Assembly: GCF_946480385.1 (NCBI RefSeq)
Contig: NZ_CAMLJP010000064.1
Span: forward strand, 1 to 36,409
Length of the DNA stretch: 36,409 nucleotides
DNA from: an uncultured Azospirillum sp.
GTDB lineage: Bacteria > Pseudomonadota > Alphaproteobacteria > Azospirillales > Azospirillaceae
Direction: 5' to 3'
Shown here: positions 15,079 through 24,134 of the stretch, one piece after another
How the letters are laid out: every line of letters begins with the position of its first letter
Position numbering within the stretch: position 1 is the first letter of the stretch
Position numbers and translations under genes: made by a program
Notes under the pieces: generated by a model
What the model saw: the letters and a program-made list of their open reading frames with translations, nothing else
What the model was told of the DNA's origin: nothing
Database searches by the model: none

Positions 15079-16635
15079 ATGCAACTTCTTCCCGATCAAT
15101 ACCGGCTTGTCGGCCAACGGCCGGCGCCCGTTGGCGGGCGCAGCCGGATGTGGCTCGTCGTGGCCGCCGGGCTTCTCCTGGCGCCGGCCGGTCCCGCATT
15201 GGCGCAGGGCAAGCCGGCTGCGGCCGGAGAAATGCCTGCCAGCTTCGCCGACCTTGCCGAGGCGAAGCTGCCGTCGGTGGTGACCATCACGGCCTCGACT
15301 GCGCCGGAGCGGCCACAGATGGCGCAGTCCGACCAGCAGGGCGGCGCCGGCCCCTTCTCCATGCTGCCCGACAGCCCGTTGCGCGACTTCATGGAGGAGT
15401 TGCTGCGGCGGCAGACGCCGGGCGCCCCCGGCGGCCATGGGCAGGGCGCCCCGCGCGGGGATGCGCCCGCCCGGCCGCATGGCATGTCGCTCGGCTCCGG
15501 CTTCATCATCGATCCCAGCGGCTATGTCGTCACCAACAACCATGTCGTGGAGCATGCCGACAAGGTCGAGGTGACCCTGACCGACAAACGCAAGCTGCCG
15601 GCGAAGATCGTCGGAACCGACGTCAAGACCGATCTCGCCCTGCTGAAGGTGGAGTCGGACAAGCCGCTGCCCAGCGTTTCCTGGGGTGACAGCAGCACCA
15701 TGCGCGTCGGCGACTGGGTGGTCGCGATCGGCAACCCGTTCGGGCTGGGCGGCACCGTGACCGCCGGCATCATCTCCGCCCGCGCGCGCGACATCGGCGC
15801 TGGCCCCTACGACGATTTCCTGCAGACCGACGCCGCCATCAACCGGGGCAATTCCGGCGGCCCGATGTTCAACGTCAAGGGCGAGGTGATCGGCGTGAAC
15901 ACCGCGATCTTCAGCCAGTCCGGCGGCAACATCGGCATCGGCTTCGCCATTCCTGCCTCGCTCGCCCGTCCGGTCATCGACGAGCTGCGCAGCAACGGCC
16001 GGGTGACCCGCGGGTATCTGGGCGTCACCATCCAGCCGGTCACGCCGGACATCGCCAAGGCGCTCGACCTCAAGGACCAGTCCGGCGCGCTGGTCGCCGA
16101 TGTGTCCAAGGACGCTCCGGCCGCCAAGGCCGGGCTGAAGAGCGGCGATCTCATCACCGAATTCGGCGGCAAGCAGGTCGCCGGACCGCATGAGCTGACT
16201 CGGATGGTGGCGCAGACCAAGCCCGGCGAGACGGCCCGCGTCGTCGTCCTGCGCGACGGCAAACCGGTGATGTTGGAGGCGCGGATCGCCGAACTGCAGC
16301 CGCCTGCGGAGCAGGCGGAGGCAAAGCAGCAGCAGCCCGGCGGCGGCCAGCTTGGCCTGACTCTGGCCCCGATCACACCCGAACTGCGCAAGGAGTTCTC
16401 GCTCGACAGCGACGTGAGCGGTGCCGCGGTGGTGGAGGTTGCACCGGACAGCCCGGCGGCAAAGGTCGGTTTCGAGCCGGGCGACATCATTACCCGTGCG
16501 GGGCAGCAGACGGTGGGTAACCCCAGTGACGTGGCAAATGTCGTCGATCAGGCCCGCAAGTCCGGGAAGGACCATGTTATTCTTCTGCGGCGGCGGGATG
16601 GCCAGTCGCTGTTCGTTCCGCTTCCGCTGGGGTGA
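15079..16635 (+). CDS. degP: DegP/HtrA-family periplasmic serine protease
   Basis: This 518-residue Do-like protease degrades or refolds damaged envelope proteins. After a signal peptide (about 24-45, ending ALAQ) comes a trypsin-fold domain with a complete triad: His155 (NNHVVEHA), Asp185 (TDLALLKV) and Ser259 (NRGNSGGPM). Two PDZ domains follow (about 281-370, beginning near GYLGVTIQP, and about 410-510, GAAVVEVAPDSPAAK). The start at 15079 is preceded by CGAGG at good spacing. An in-frame ATG at 15055 sits against the terminator hairpin, with no ribosome-binding site. Its stop overlaps the next start (GTGA), which couples translation of the two genes. Confidence 0.95.
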   Translation: MQLLPDQYRLVGQRPAPVGGRSRMWLVVAAGLLLAPAGPALAQGKPAAAGEMPASFADLAEAKLPSVVTITASTAPERPQMAQSDQQGGAGPFSMLPDSPLRDFMEELLRRQTPGAPGGHGQGAPRGDAPARPHGMSLGSGFIIDPSGYVVTNNHVVEHADKVEVTLTDKRKLPAKIVGTDVKTDLALLKVESDKPLPSVSWGDSSTMRVGDWVVAIGNPFGLGGTVTAGIISARARDIGAGPYDDFLQTDAAINRGNSGGPMFNVKGEVIGVNTAIFSQSGGNIGIGFAIPASLARPVIDELRSNGRVTRGYLGVTIQPVTPDIAKALDLKDQSGALVADVSKDAPAAKAGLKSGDLITEFGGKQVAGPHELTRMVAQTKPGETARVVVLRDGKPVMLEARIAELQPPAEQAEAKQQQPGGGQLGLTLAPITPELRKEFSLDSDVSGAAVVEVAPDSPAAKVGFEPGDIITRAGQQTVGNPSDVANVVDQARKSGKDHVILLRRRDGQSLFVPLPLG

Positions 16636-17957
16636 TTGGATTGAAGGGCCGCCTGCGTCATTATTGGATGTTTCTGCGCGAGAGCCTGTGGTTTGTGCCG
16701 CTGCTGATGAGCATCGCGGCGATGGCGCTGGCGGTCTTTCTCGTCACCACAGGACCGGTGCTGCCCGACGGGGCGGCCGAGATGTGGCTGGTCTACAGCG
16801 GCGATCCCGAAAGCGCCCGCCAGCTGATGGGCGCCCTGCTGTCGGGCATCATCACGATGACGTCGCTGGTGGTCTCCATCACCGTCGTGGTGCTGACCCT
16901 GGCTGCCGGGCAGCTCGGTCCCCGTCTGGTGCGCAATTTCATCGGCGATCCCCAGACGCAGGTGGTGCTGGGACTGTTCGTCGCGACGATTCTCTATCTG
17001 CTGGTGGTTTTCCGCAGCATCGGCGCCCCGTCGGACAACGCGATCCCCCATTTCGCGATCACCGTCGGGACCGCGCTTTCGGCCTTCTGCCTCTTCGTGT
17101 TGCTGTTCTTCGTGCACAAGCTGGCGCGGTCGATCATGTATGACAACGCCGTACGCGACGTGTCGCGCCAATTGCGCGCGTCCATCGATCTGCTTCTGCC
17201 GGAGGATGTGAACGCGAAAAAATCGCCGCCGCCGGTGCCGGAGGATGCGGTGTGGTTCGGACTGGGAGAGGACGGCTACGTCCAGGCGGTCGATTTCGAT
17301 ATTCTCGTGCGCAAGGCCTGCGAAGCCGACGTGGTTCTGTGGCTGGACGTTCGGCCCGGGCATTTCGCTCTCGTCCGCGGACGGCACCTTGCCGTGCATC
17401 CGCCGGAGGCCTGTGACGAGGCGTTCCGCCGTTCCATCCGGGAGGCCTTCATCGTCGGGACCGAGCGGACCCCGACCCAGGACCTTGAATATGGCATCCG
17501 GCAACTGGTGGAGATGGCATTGCGGGCGCTGTCGCCGGGAATCAACGATGTCTACACCGCGCTGACCGTCATCGACATGCTGTCCTCGGCGCTGTCCCGC
17601 ATCTTTGAACGGCCGCTGCAGGTGGCGGTGCTGTGCGACAAGACGGGCGATTTGCGTGTGGTCCGCAACGTGACCGACCATGACGGGCTGGTGCGGGCGG
17701 CCTTCGATCAGATCCGGCAGGCGGGCGCCACCATGCCGGGCGTTCTGATCCGCGTGGCGGAAGCCCTTGAGGCTCTGGCACCCTATGTGAGCGATGAGCC
17801 GCGCCGGCAGCCGTTGCTGGCGCAGATTGCCCTCATCGAGGCCGCGGGCGAGCGGAGCGACTTCCTCGACCGTGACCGCGAGGCGTTGCGCTTCCGCTGC
17901 CGCAGCGCGCGGGACAGTCTGTCGGACCGGACAGACGACTGCCGGACCGCCGGCTGA
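16632..17957 (+). CDS. DUF2254 membrane protein
   Basis: The 441-residue protein has four N-terminal membrane helices (about 17-38, 72-95, 112-131, 142-166), then a large soluble part with ALSPGINDVYTALTVIDML, the best-conserved segment of DUF2254 proteins. The function is unknown. The start is a GTG at 16632 overlapping the DegP stop codon (GTGA); a TTG at 16641 is possible. Coupling to an HtrA protease suggests a role in the envelope, but the sequence does not reveal a mechanism. Confidence 0.88.
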   Translation: MIGLKGRLRHYWMFLRESLWFVPLLMSIAAMALAVFLVTTGPVLPDGAAEMWLVYSGDPESARQLMGALLSGIITMTSLVVSITVVVLTLAAGQLGPRLVRNFIGDPQTQVVLGLFVATILYLLVVFRSIGAPSDNAIPHFAITVGTALSAFCLFVLLFFVHKLARSIMYDNAVRDVSRQLRASIDLLLPEDVNAKKSPPPVPEDAVWFGLGEDGYVQAVDFDILVRKACEADVVLWLDVRPGHFALVRGRHLAVHPPEACDEAFRRSIREAFIVGTERTPTQDLEYGIRQLVEMALRALSPGINDVYTALTVIDMLSSALSRIFERPLQVAVLCDKTGDLRVVRNVTDHDGLVRAAFDQIRQAGATMPGVLIRVAEALEALAPYVSDEPRRQPLLAQIALIEAAGERSDFLDRDREALRFRCRSARDSLSDRTDDCRTAG

Positions 17958-17979
17958 AGGGTCTCGGTCCGAAGCCGGG

Positions 17980-18543
17980 CTAGCCGGCCGTTCGCCGGGC
18001 CATCTCCGAATATCCGGTCGAGCGGGCGGACATCGGCAGTCCGGTGCACCGGGCCAGGGGCGGACGGCGTGGCGTTTCGCAGTCGGTTCGCAGCCGGTTG
18101 CGGGCGCGGGACAGGCGGGACCGGACAGTGCCGACCGATACGCCCAGCTCGTCGGCTGCTTCGAGATAGCTGTCGCCGTTGACGGCGACGATACGGATCA
18201 GCCGCTGATGTTCCTCCGAGAGCCCGTCGATGGCCGTCGCAACCTCCCGCAGCAGGACCTGATGGTCCTGTGGCGGCCCGCTGGCCATCTCCCCGTCCAT
18301 CACCTCCACTTCGCCGAAACGGCGCTTGCGGGTCCATTTGCTGTAATGGACATTCTTCAGGATGGTGCAGAGCCAGGCTTCCAGGTTGGTGCCCTGCTCG
18401 AACTTCTCGCGGTGGCGGAGCGCACGTTCCATGCAGTCCTGGACGAGGTCGTCGGCCTCGGCGGGGTTGCGGGTCAGGCTGCGCGCGAAGCGCTCCATCG
18501 CAGGCATGGACCGGATCAGGTCCCGGTCGAAGTCATAGGTCAT
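17980..18543 (-). CDS. ECF-family RNA polymerase sigma factor, EcfG-like
   Basis: The 187-residue protein has sigma region 2 (MERFARSLTRNPAEADDLVQ through AWLCTILKN, about 16-64) and region 4 with a helix-turn-helix (about 135-161, ELGVSVGTVRSRLSRARNRL). The region-2 wording is close to EcfG, the general stress sigma of Alphaproteobacteria. No adjacent nepR or phyR gene is seen, so assignment to EcfG itself is uncertain. Two ATGs occur in tandem (18546, 18543). The second has better spacing (6 bases) from AAGGAG. It lies 45 bp downstream of the TRAP binding-protein gene on the same strand and converges with DUF2254. Confidence 0.85.
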   Translation of the reverse strand: MTYDFDRDLIRSMPAMERFARSLTRNPAEADDLVQDCMERALRHREKFEQGTNLEAWLCTILKNVHYSKWTRKRRFGEVEVMDGEMASGPPQDHQVLLREVATAIDGLSEEHQRLIRIVAVNGDSYLEAADELGVSVGTVRSRLSRARNRLRTDCETPRRPPLARCTGLPMSARSTGYSEMARRTAG

Positions 18544-18590
18544 CATGCGCTCCTTTTGGGTTGGCGCAGGGGGGCTCCCTGGTTTCGGGC

Positions 18591-19688
18591 CTAGTTCCGG
18601 GAAGTCTCCGGCGGCTGCAGGGAGGCGGAACGGTCGAAGCTGTTCTCGGCGATGCGGAACCACAGATGCTGGGCGTCGCAGAACGGCTTCCACGAGTCAT
18701 AGACCTTGCGGAAGCGGCTGCTCGCCGAGGCCAGTGCTTCCAGCTGCTCCTCGGTGGCCCGGTGAGCGGCTCGCAGGATTTCCAGCGGAAAGGGACGAAG
18801 GATCGCCCCTTCGGCCGTCAGTTGCTTCAGGGCGGCGGGGTTGAGGGCGTCGTACCTTGCGGTGATCCAGAGATTTGCTTCGGCGCAGGCGACCTCCACC
18901 GCCTCCCGGTATTCCGGTGGCAGCCGGTCCCAGGCGGGGCGGTTGACGTAGCAGGACAGCTGCGCGTTCCCCTCCAGGAAGCCGGGGTAGTAGCAATAGG
19001 GCGCCGACTTGTGCAGACCGAGCCGCAGGTCGTCATGCGGGCCGGCCCAGGCCGCCGCGTCGAGCGTCTTGTCCTCCAGCGCGCGGCGCAGCCCGGCATA
19101 GCCGGTCCGCTGCGGCTGTCCGCCCAGGCGGCGAAGCACGTCGACGGCCATGCCGGACACGCGGAACCTCAGCCCGTTCAGATCCTGCGCGGCTCGGATT
19201 TCCCGACGGAACCAGCCTCCCAGCTGCGAGCCGGTGTTGCCGACCGGGAAAGGGATCACATCGTGGTCGGCAAGCAGCTCGCGCATCAGCGCCAGTCCGC
19301 CGCCCTGGTACATCCAGGCATTCTGCTGCCGTGCGTTCAGTCCGAAGGGTACCGAGGTGTCGAAGACCAGCGCCGGCTCGCGGTCCATTGCCTGATAGCT
19401 GGCGCCCAGCCCGATCGGCGCGCCGCCGCTGCCGACGAAATCGAGCATCGGCTGATCCGTCTTCGGCCGCAGGGAGGGGTCGCGGTCTATGACGAACCGG
19501 TTTCCGGTCAGCCCGGCGACCCGGCGGACGAGGACCTCCACCCCGCCATTCAGGATGTCCAGCTCCCTCGGGAAGGTCGCGGCCAGCGGCCATCGGATCT
19601 GCGGCGGCCCTTGTGCGATCGCCGGGGTGGCGAGCACGGCTCCGCCCAGCCCGAGGCCCATGGCCCTCAGGAGGTTGCGCCGTTTCAT
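18591..19688 (-). CDS. TRAP transporter solute-binding protein (DctP/TakP family), orphan
   Basis: The 365-residue periplasmic binding protein starts MKRRNLLRAMGLGLGGAVLA, a Tat-type signal, with cleavage likely after AIAQ (residue 26). The family pattern is visible in DLNGLRFRVSGMAVDVLRRL (TRAP 'LkGlkiRvpg' motif with the conserved Arg) and in AYQAMDREPALVFDTSVPFG, typical of the TakP-like group that binds 2-oxo acids or related carboxylates. No DctQ or DctM membrane genes are beside it. It may serve a transporter elsewhere, or act as a sensor partner of the sigma factor downstream (speculative). Confidence 0.88.
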   Translation of the reverse strand: MKRRNLLRAMGLGLGGAVLATPAIAQGPPQIRWPLAATFPRELDILNGGVEVLVRRVAGLTGNRFVIDRDPSLRPKTDQPMLDFVGSGGAPIGLGASYQAMDREPALVFDTSVPFGLNARQQNAWMYQGGGLALMRELLADHDVIPFPVGNTGSQLGGWFRREIRAAQDLNGLRFRVSGMAVDVLRRLGGQPQRTGYAGLRRALEDKTLDAAAWAGPHDDLRLGLHKSAPYCYYPGFLEGNAQLSCYVNRPAWDRLPPEYREAVEVACAEANLWITARYDALNPAALKQLTAEGAILRPFPLEILRAAHRATEEQLEALASASSRFRKVYDSWKPFCDAQHLWFRIAENSFDRSASLQPPETSRN

Positions 19689-19815
19689 CGGTTCAGCTTC
19701 CGTCTCTGGTCGACACCGCCTGAGGACTGGTCGTCCGCATTAGCCCATCGGCGCAATGCGGTTTCCGGCGGCGCGAAGTGTTTCTCACTCGTTCACAAAG
19801 CTATGTCGTCCCCCT

Positions 19816-19834
19816 TGTGACTTCCATGTGACTT
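19816..19834 (+). promoter_or_regulatory. Direct repeat TGTGACTT upstream of the response regulator gene
   Basis: TGTGACTT at 19816-19823 and again at 19827-19834 gives an 11-bp period, one helical turn, ending 32 bp before the start codon. Such phased direct repeats often bind a dimeric activator or repressor. The factor is unknown; LuxR-type autoregulation is one option. Confidence 0.4.
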
Positions 19835-19866
19835 TGGTTTAGCGGCGAAGCAAACAGGTCCCGATC

Positions 19867-20550
19867 ATGCCCACCCACATCGTCGTCGCCGACGATCACC
19901 CCATGTTCCGCGATGCCATGCGTCTCGCCATCGCCCGTGCGCTGCCCGAGGCCGAAATCGTCGAGGCTGGGACGCTGGATGCGGCGGCGGCGGCGCTGGA
20001 GGAAAGTCCCGACGCCGATCTGCTCCTTCTCGACCTGAACATGCCGGGGATGCAGGGCTTCGCCGGTCTGGTCTATCTGTGCAGCCGCTTTCCCGCCCTG
20101 CCCATCGCGGTGATCTCCGCCAACGAGGAGTCGCGGGTGATCCGCCGCGCGATGGAAGCCGGCGCCTGTGGCTACATCCCGAAATCCGCCCCGTCCGACA
20201 CGCTGGGCGAGGCGCTGCAGGCCTTGCTGGCGGGCGAGTTGTGGCGGCCGGCGCTGCAGGAGCCGGACGGTGCCGGCAGGGAAGAGGAGGCGGCCGCCCG
20301 GATCGCCAGCCTGACGCCGCAGCAGGTCCGGGTCCTGATGATGCTGAACGACGGGTTGGTGAACAAGCAGATCGCCTATGAGCTGGGCGTGTCCGAAGGC
20401 ACGGTGAAGGCGCATGTCTCGGCGATCCTGCAGAAGCTGGGCGTCACCAGCCGGACCCAGGCGGTGATCCTCGTCCGCCAGTTGGCCGAGGACGCCGACG
20501 CCCCCCAGGAACTGATCCGCCGCGCGGCGGAAGAGCGGCAGGACGGCTGA
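19867..20550 (+). CDS. LuxR/NarL-family response regulator, ErdR/CrbR-like
   Basis: The 227-residue protein has a receiver domain (1-120) with acidic pocket Asp9-Asp10, phosphoacceptor Asp56 (LLLLDLNMPG) and Lys106 (GYIPKS), and a C-terminal LuxR-type helix-turn-helix (about 155-215, GLVNKQIAYELGVSEGTVKA). In gammaproteobacteria such regulators (ErdR, CrbR) pair with an SLC5-domain kinase and activate acetyl-CoA synthetase and ethanol or acetate use. The gene is convergent with just such a kinase, the stops being only 7 bp apart, which makes pairing likely. The Shine-Dalgarno is weak (AGG at -10). Confidence 0.92.
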   Translation: MPTHIVVADDHPMFRDAMRLAIARALPEAEIVEAGTLDAAAAALEESPDADLLLLDLNMPGMQGFAGLVYLCSRFPALPIAVISANEESRVIRRAMEAGACGYIPKSAPSDTLGEALQALLAGELWRPALQEPDGAGREEEAAARIASLTPQQVRVLMMLNDGLVNKQIAYELGVSEGTVKAHVSAILQKLGVTSRTQAVILVRQLAEDADAPQELIRRAAEERQDG

Positions 20551-20557
20551 GGCTGGC

Positions 20558-23500
20558 CTATTCGGCCGCCGGCCGCGCGCCGGTCAGGCGGCGCATCAGC
20601 GTGCGCAGTGCGGCCGGGCGGATCGGCTTGTTCAGCACCGGCAGGCCGAGGCTCTCCGCCCGCTCCTTGACGCCGGCGGACCGGTCGGCGGTGATCAGGG
20701 CCGCCGGAACCGGCTGGCGCAGCCGCTGCCGCACCGCCTGGACGCAGGCGAAGCCGTCCTCTCCCTCGTTCAGATGGACGTCGGCGAGGATGAGATCGGG
20801 CGGTCCGTTCTCCGCTTCGGCCAGGGCGGCGGTGAGCCCGGTGGCGGTCCGCACCTGACAGCCCCATCCGCCCAGCATCGTCCGCATCCCGTCCAAGATG
20901 GTGGGATCGTTGTCGATGCACAGGATGCTGGTCCGCTCGGCCGGTTCGGCCTGCGCATCCGCCGTCTGACGCGCAGCCTGAACATCCGCTTGGGACACGC
21001 CGCGCGGGATGCGGACGCCGAAGATCGTCCCGCGGCCGGGAATGGAGTGCAGCGTCACCGGATGGTCGAGCACGCGGCCGATGCGCTCGACGATGGAAAG
21101 CCCCAGCCCCAGCCCATGTTCCACCCCCGGCGCCTCGGCGAAGCGCCGGAACTCGCCGAAGACCAGGGCCTGCTTGTCCTCGGGAATGCCGATTCCGGTG
21201 TCGCAGACCTGGACCACGACATGGCCGGCGGCCCGGCGCGCGCCCAGCAGCACCCGGCCCTGCGGTGTGTAGCGGATGGCATTCGCCAGCAGATTCTGCA
21301 GCAGCCGGTGCAGCAGGCGCCAGTCGCTGTCGACGGCGAGGCTGCAGGGCAGGATGCGCAATTGCAGCCCGCGCCGTTCGGCGAGCGGCGCGAACTCCAC
21401 CGCCAGCGTGCCGAAGAGCCGGCCGAGCGGGAAGCTCTGCCGTTCCGGCTTCACTGCGCCGGCATCGAGCCGGGAGATGTCCAGCAGTTCCCCCAGCAAC
21501 TCCTCCACCGAGGCCAGCGCGCCGTCCAGCTTGCCGACCAGCGCGTCCTCCGGCATCCGGTCGCCCAAGCTGGAGGCATAGAGCCGCGCGGCGTTCAACG
21601 GCTGCAGCAGGTCGTGGCTCGCCGCGGCGAGGAAGCGCGTCTTGTCCTGGCTGGCTTCCTCCGCCGCGGCCTTGGCACGGGCCAGTTCGGCGGTGCGCTG
21701 GCGGACGCGCTGCTCCAGCCGGTCCTTGGCTTCGGCCAGCGCCGCGGCGGCGCGGACACGCTCCGTCATGTCGGAAAAGGTGGTGACATAACCGCCGCCG
21801 GGCATCCGGCAGGTGTGCATCTCCAGCACGCTGCCGTCCGGCCGATGCTGCTCGACCGGGTTGGCGATGCTGGCGAGGAAGACGTCGAGCTGCCGGGCGA
21901 CGAGGGCGGCGGGATCGCCCTGGCCGTAGAGCCCATGCAAGGCGCCGAAGCGCAGGATTTCCGGAAGGGCGATCCCGGCCGGTTCCATCTCCGCCGGAAT
22001 GGCCAGCAGCCGGCGGAAGCGGCGGTTCCAGCTGACCAGCCGCAGGTCCTTGTCGAAGACGGCGATCCCCTGCGCGACATTCTCCATGGTCGTCTGCAGG
22101 ACGTCGCGGTTGTATTGGATGGCCGCCGTGGCATCGTCCAGCAGCCTCAGCGCGTTGCCTTTGCCGACGCTGTGCCGTTCCAGCGTCAGGGCCATCACCA
22201 GCCGGGCTGAGGCGGCGCCGATGGCGCTTGCCAGCAGCTTCTCCGTCTGCCGGATCAGGCGCAGGTCGGCCTCTCCCGTGCCGGAACCGGAAAGGCCGGC
22301 GAATCCGTGCTCCGCCCGTTCGGGGCCGAGATAGCGGGCGGCCACCGCCCGCAACTCCTCCGCCGTGACGGAGCCGGTGCGCGGTTCGGACCCGGCATGG
22401 CTCCACTGGAGGTCGGTGTCGGTGAAGGCGCCGGCCTGCAGCCGCTCGATCGGCCGCGGTACCGTCCGCAGCGACACCGCGATGAAGACCACGCTGTTGG
22501 CGAGCAGGCTCCAGGTCACGCCATGGACGAAGGGGTCGAGATGGAGGCCGAGCAGCCGCTGGGGCGCCAGCAAGCCGGTTCCGAACGGACCCGTGGTCAG
22601 GATGGTGGCCGACAGCCAGCCGGCCTCGATGACCGCCGGCAGCAGCAGCGTGTAGCCCCACACCACGAATCCGGCGACGACACCCCAGAAGGCGCCGGCG
22701 CCGGTGGCTCCCCGCCAGATCATGCCGCCGATCAGGGCCGGCGCGAACTGCGCCACCGCGGCGAGGCTGACGAGGCCGATGGAAGCCAGCGGGAAGCCGG
22801 TCCCGACCATCCGGTAATAGACGTAGGACAGCAGCATCAGCACCAGGATCGTCACCCGGCGGGTGCCCAGGATCAGCCGGCGCATGTCCAGCCGGTCGAT
22901 GCCGCTGCCGCGGCGGCGCAGCAGGATGGGCACCACCAGATCGTTGCTGACCATATTGGCGATGGCGACGGAGGAGACGATCACCATGCCGGTGGCGGCG
23001 GACAGGCCGCCGACGAAGGCGATGGTCGTCAGGATTTCCTGCCGGCCGGACATCGGCAGGGCCAGCACCGTCATGTCGCGGTCCACCGTGCCTTCCGGGA
23101 AAAGCAGGAGGCCGGCGGCGGCGATGGGGACGACGAACAGGGCGATGGCCGCGAGATAGGACGGGAACAGCCAGGTCGCCAGCCGGATATGCTCCTCGTC
23201 GCGGTTCTCGATGACGGTGACGTGGAACATGCGCGGCAGGCAGAGGACCGACAGCCCGGCCAGCGCGGTCATGGTGATCCAGCTGGAGCCGTTGACGCCG
23301 CTGGCGAACTGGTGCCGCAGGTCCGGTTCGGCCGATGCCAGCCGCAGCAGGTCGGCCGGCCCGTCGAACAGTCCCCAGGTCGCGTAGGCGCCGATGGCGA
23401 GGAAGGCGGCCAGCTTCATCACTGCCTCCACCGCTATGGCAAGCATCATGCCCTCGTTGCGTTCGGTCGCGTCGACGTGGCGTGTGCCGAACAGGATGGC

Positions 23501-24049
23501 GAACAGGGCGAACATGATGGCGGCGACCAGCGCGCTGTCGGCCCAGACCGGGGAGGCCGCCGGCTGCTCCAGCATCACGATCTCGGGATAGCGCAGCAGG
23601 ACGGCGAAGCTGGACGAGACGGCCTTCAGCTGCAACGCCATGTAGGGCACGGTCCCGACGATGGCGCCCAGCGTGACGATGGCCGCGACCGACTGGCTCT
23701 TGCCATAGCGGGCGGCGAGGAAATCGGCGATGGAGGTGATGTTCTGCGCCTTGGCGATCCGCAGAATCTTGTGCAGCAGCGGCCATCCCAGCGTGAAGAT
23801 CAGGATCGGGCCGATATAGATCGGCAGGAAGGCATAACCGCCGGTCGACGCCATGCCGACGCTTCCGTAGAAGGTCCAGCCCGTGCAGTAGACGGCCAGC
23901 GACAGCGCATAGACCAGCGGACCCGATCTCGCCCCCGATCTCGCCCCGGATTGCGTCCCGTGGCGGCGCGCCCGGCGGTCCCCCCAGGAGGCGATGGCGA
24001 ACAGGAACCCGAAATAGGCCAGGGCGATGGCCAGAGCCGCTCCACTCAT
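20558..24049 (-). CDS. SLC5-type transporter/PAS/histidine kinase/receiver fusion (CrbS/MxtR-like)
   Basis: This 1163-residue protein has an N-terminal sodium:solute symporter domain (about 1-500, ~12-13 helices, including CTGWTFYGSVGMASTGGYAF), a linker, and a PAS domain (about 650-760, GIAVFDKDLRLVSWNRRF). It then carries a HisKA box with His near 811 (ASHDLLQPLNAARLYA), an ATPase domain (N box near 921, NLLANAIRYTP; G boxes CDTGIGIP and GLGLGLSIVERIG) and a C-terminal receiver (Asp near 1089, LILADVHLN). It resembles CrbS and MxtR kinases, which couple transport-like sensing to acetate metabolism. The start at 24049 has GGAGG 7 bases upstream; the ATG at 24055 is too close. The convergent gene is its likely response regulator. 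Confidence 0.93.
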   Translation of the reverse strand: MSGAALAIALAYFGFLFAIASWGDRRARRHGTQSGARSGARSGPLVYALSLAVYCTGWTFYGSVGMASTGGYAFLPIYIGPILIFTLGWPLLHKILRIAKAQNITSIADFLAARYGKSQSVAAIVTLGAIVGTVPYMALQLKAVSSSFAVLLRYPEIVMLEQPAASPVWADSALVAAIMFALFAILFGTRHVDATERNEGMMLAIAVEAVMKLAAFLAIGAYATWGLFDGPADLLRLASAEPDLRHQFASGVNGSSWITMTALAGLSVLCLPRMFHVTVIENRDEEHIRLATWLFPSYLAAIALFVVPIAAAGLLLFPEGTVDRDMTVLALPMSGRQEILTTIAFVGGLSAATGMVIVSSVAIANMVSNDLVVPILLRRRGSGIDRLDMRRLILGTRRVTILVLMLLSYVYYRMVGTGFPLASIGLVSLAAVAQFAPALIGGMIWRGATGAGAFWGVVAGFVVWGYTLLLPAVIEAGWLSATILTTGPFGTGLLAPQRLLGLHLDPFVHGVTWSLLANSVVFIAVSLRTVPRPIERLQAGAFTDTDLQWSHAGSEPRTGSVTAEELRAVAARYLGPERAEHGFAGLSGSGTGEADLRLIRQTEKLLASAIGAASARLVMALTLERHSVGKGNALRLLDDATAAIQYNRDVLQTTMENVAQGIAVFDKDLRLVSWNRRFRRLLAIPAEMEPAGIALPEILRFGALHGLYGQGDPAALVARQLDVFLASIANPVEQHRPDGSVLEMHTCRMPGGGYVTTFSDMTERVRAAAALAEAKDRLEQRVRQRTAELARAKAAAEEASQDKTRFLAAASHDLLQPLNAARLYASSLGDRMPEDALVGKLDGALASVEELLGELLDISRLDAGAVKPERQSFPLGRLFGTLAVEFAPLAERRGLQLRILPCSLAVDSDWRLLHRLLQNLLANAIRYTPQGRVLLGARRAAGHVVVQVCDTGIGIPEDKQALVFGEFRRFAEAPGVEHGLGLGLSIVERIGRVLDHPVTLHSIPGRGTIFGVRIPRGVSQADVQAARQTADAQAEPAERTSILCIDNDPTILDGMRTMLGGWGCQVRTATGLTAALAEAENGPPDLILADVHLNEGEDGFACVQAVRQRLRQPVPAALITADRSAGVKERAESLGLPVLNKPIRPAALRTLMRRLTGARPAAE

Positions 24050-24056
24050 CAGCATG

Positions 24057-24073
24057 CCTCCAGAGTTCGGAGG
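24057..24073 (-). promoter_or_regulatory. Hairpin that could mask the kinase gene ribosome-binding site
   Basis: On the minus strand CCTCC (24073-24069), a 7-base loop, and GGAGG (24061-24057) form a 5-bp stem. The 3' arm is the Shine-Dalgarno of the kinase gene. The pairing could lower translation of this very large membrane kinase, though such a short stem also arises by chance. Confidence 0.35.
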
Positions 24074-24134
24074 TGGCGTCCTGCGGCACAACGGAAAATA
24101 GGGGGAGGATCAGGGCAAAAGGGTTGGCACCCGC

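Noticed and set aside
17974..17988. GCCGG-GCTAG-CCGGC hairpin between DUF2254 and the sigma gene
   Set aside because: A 5-bp stem that includes the sigma stop codon and has no T-run. It could occur by chance in GC-rich sequence.
12538..19762. 13-base match (CGGCGCAATGCGG) between 12538-12550 and 19750-19762
   Set aside because: Several such chance matches are expected in a GC-rich window of this size, and the flanks are unrelated.
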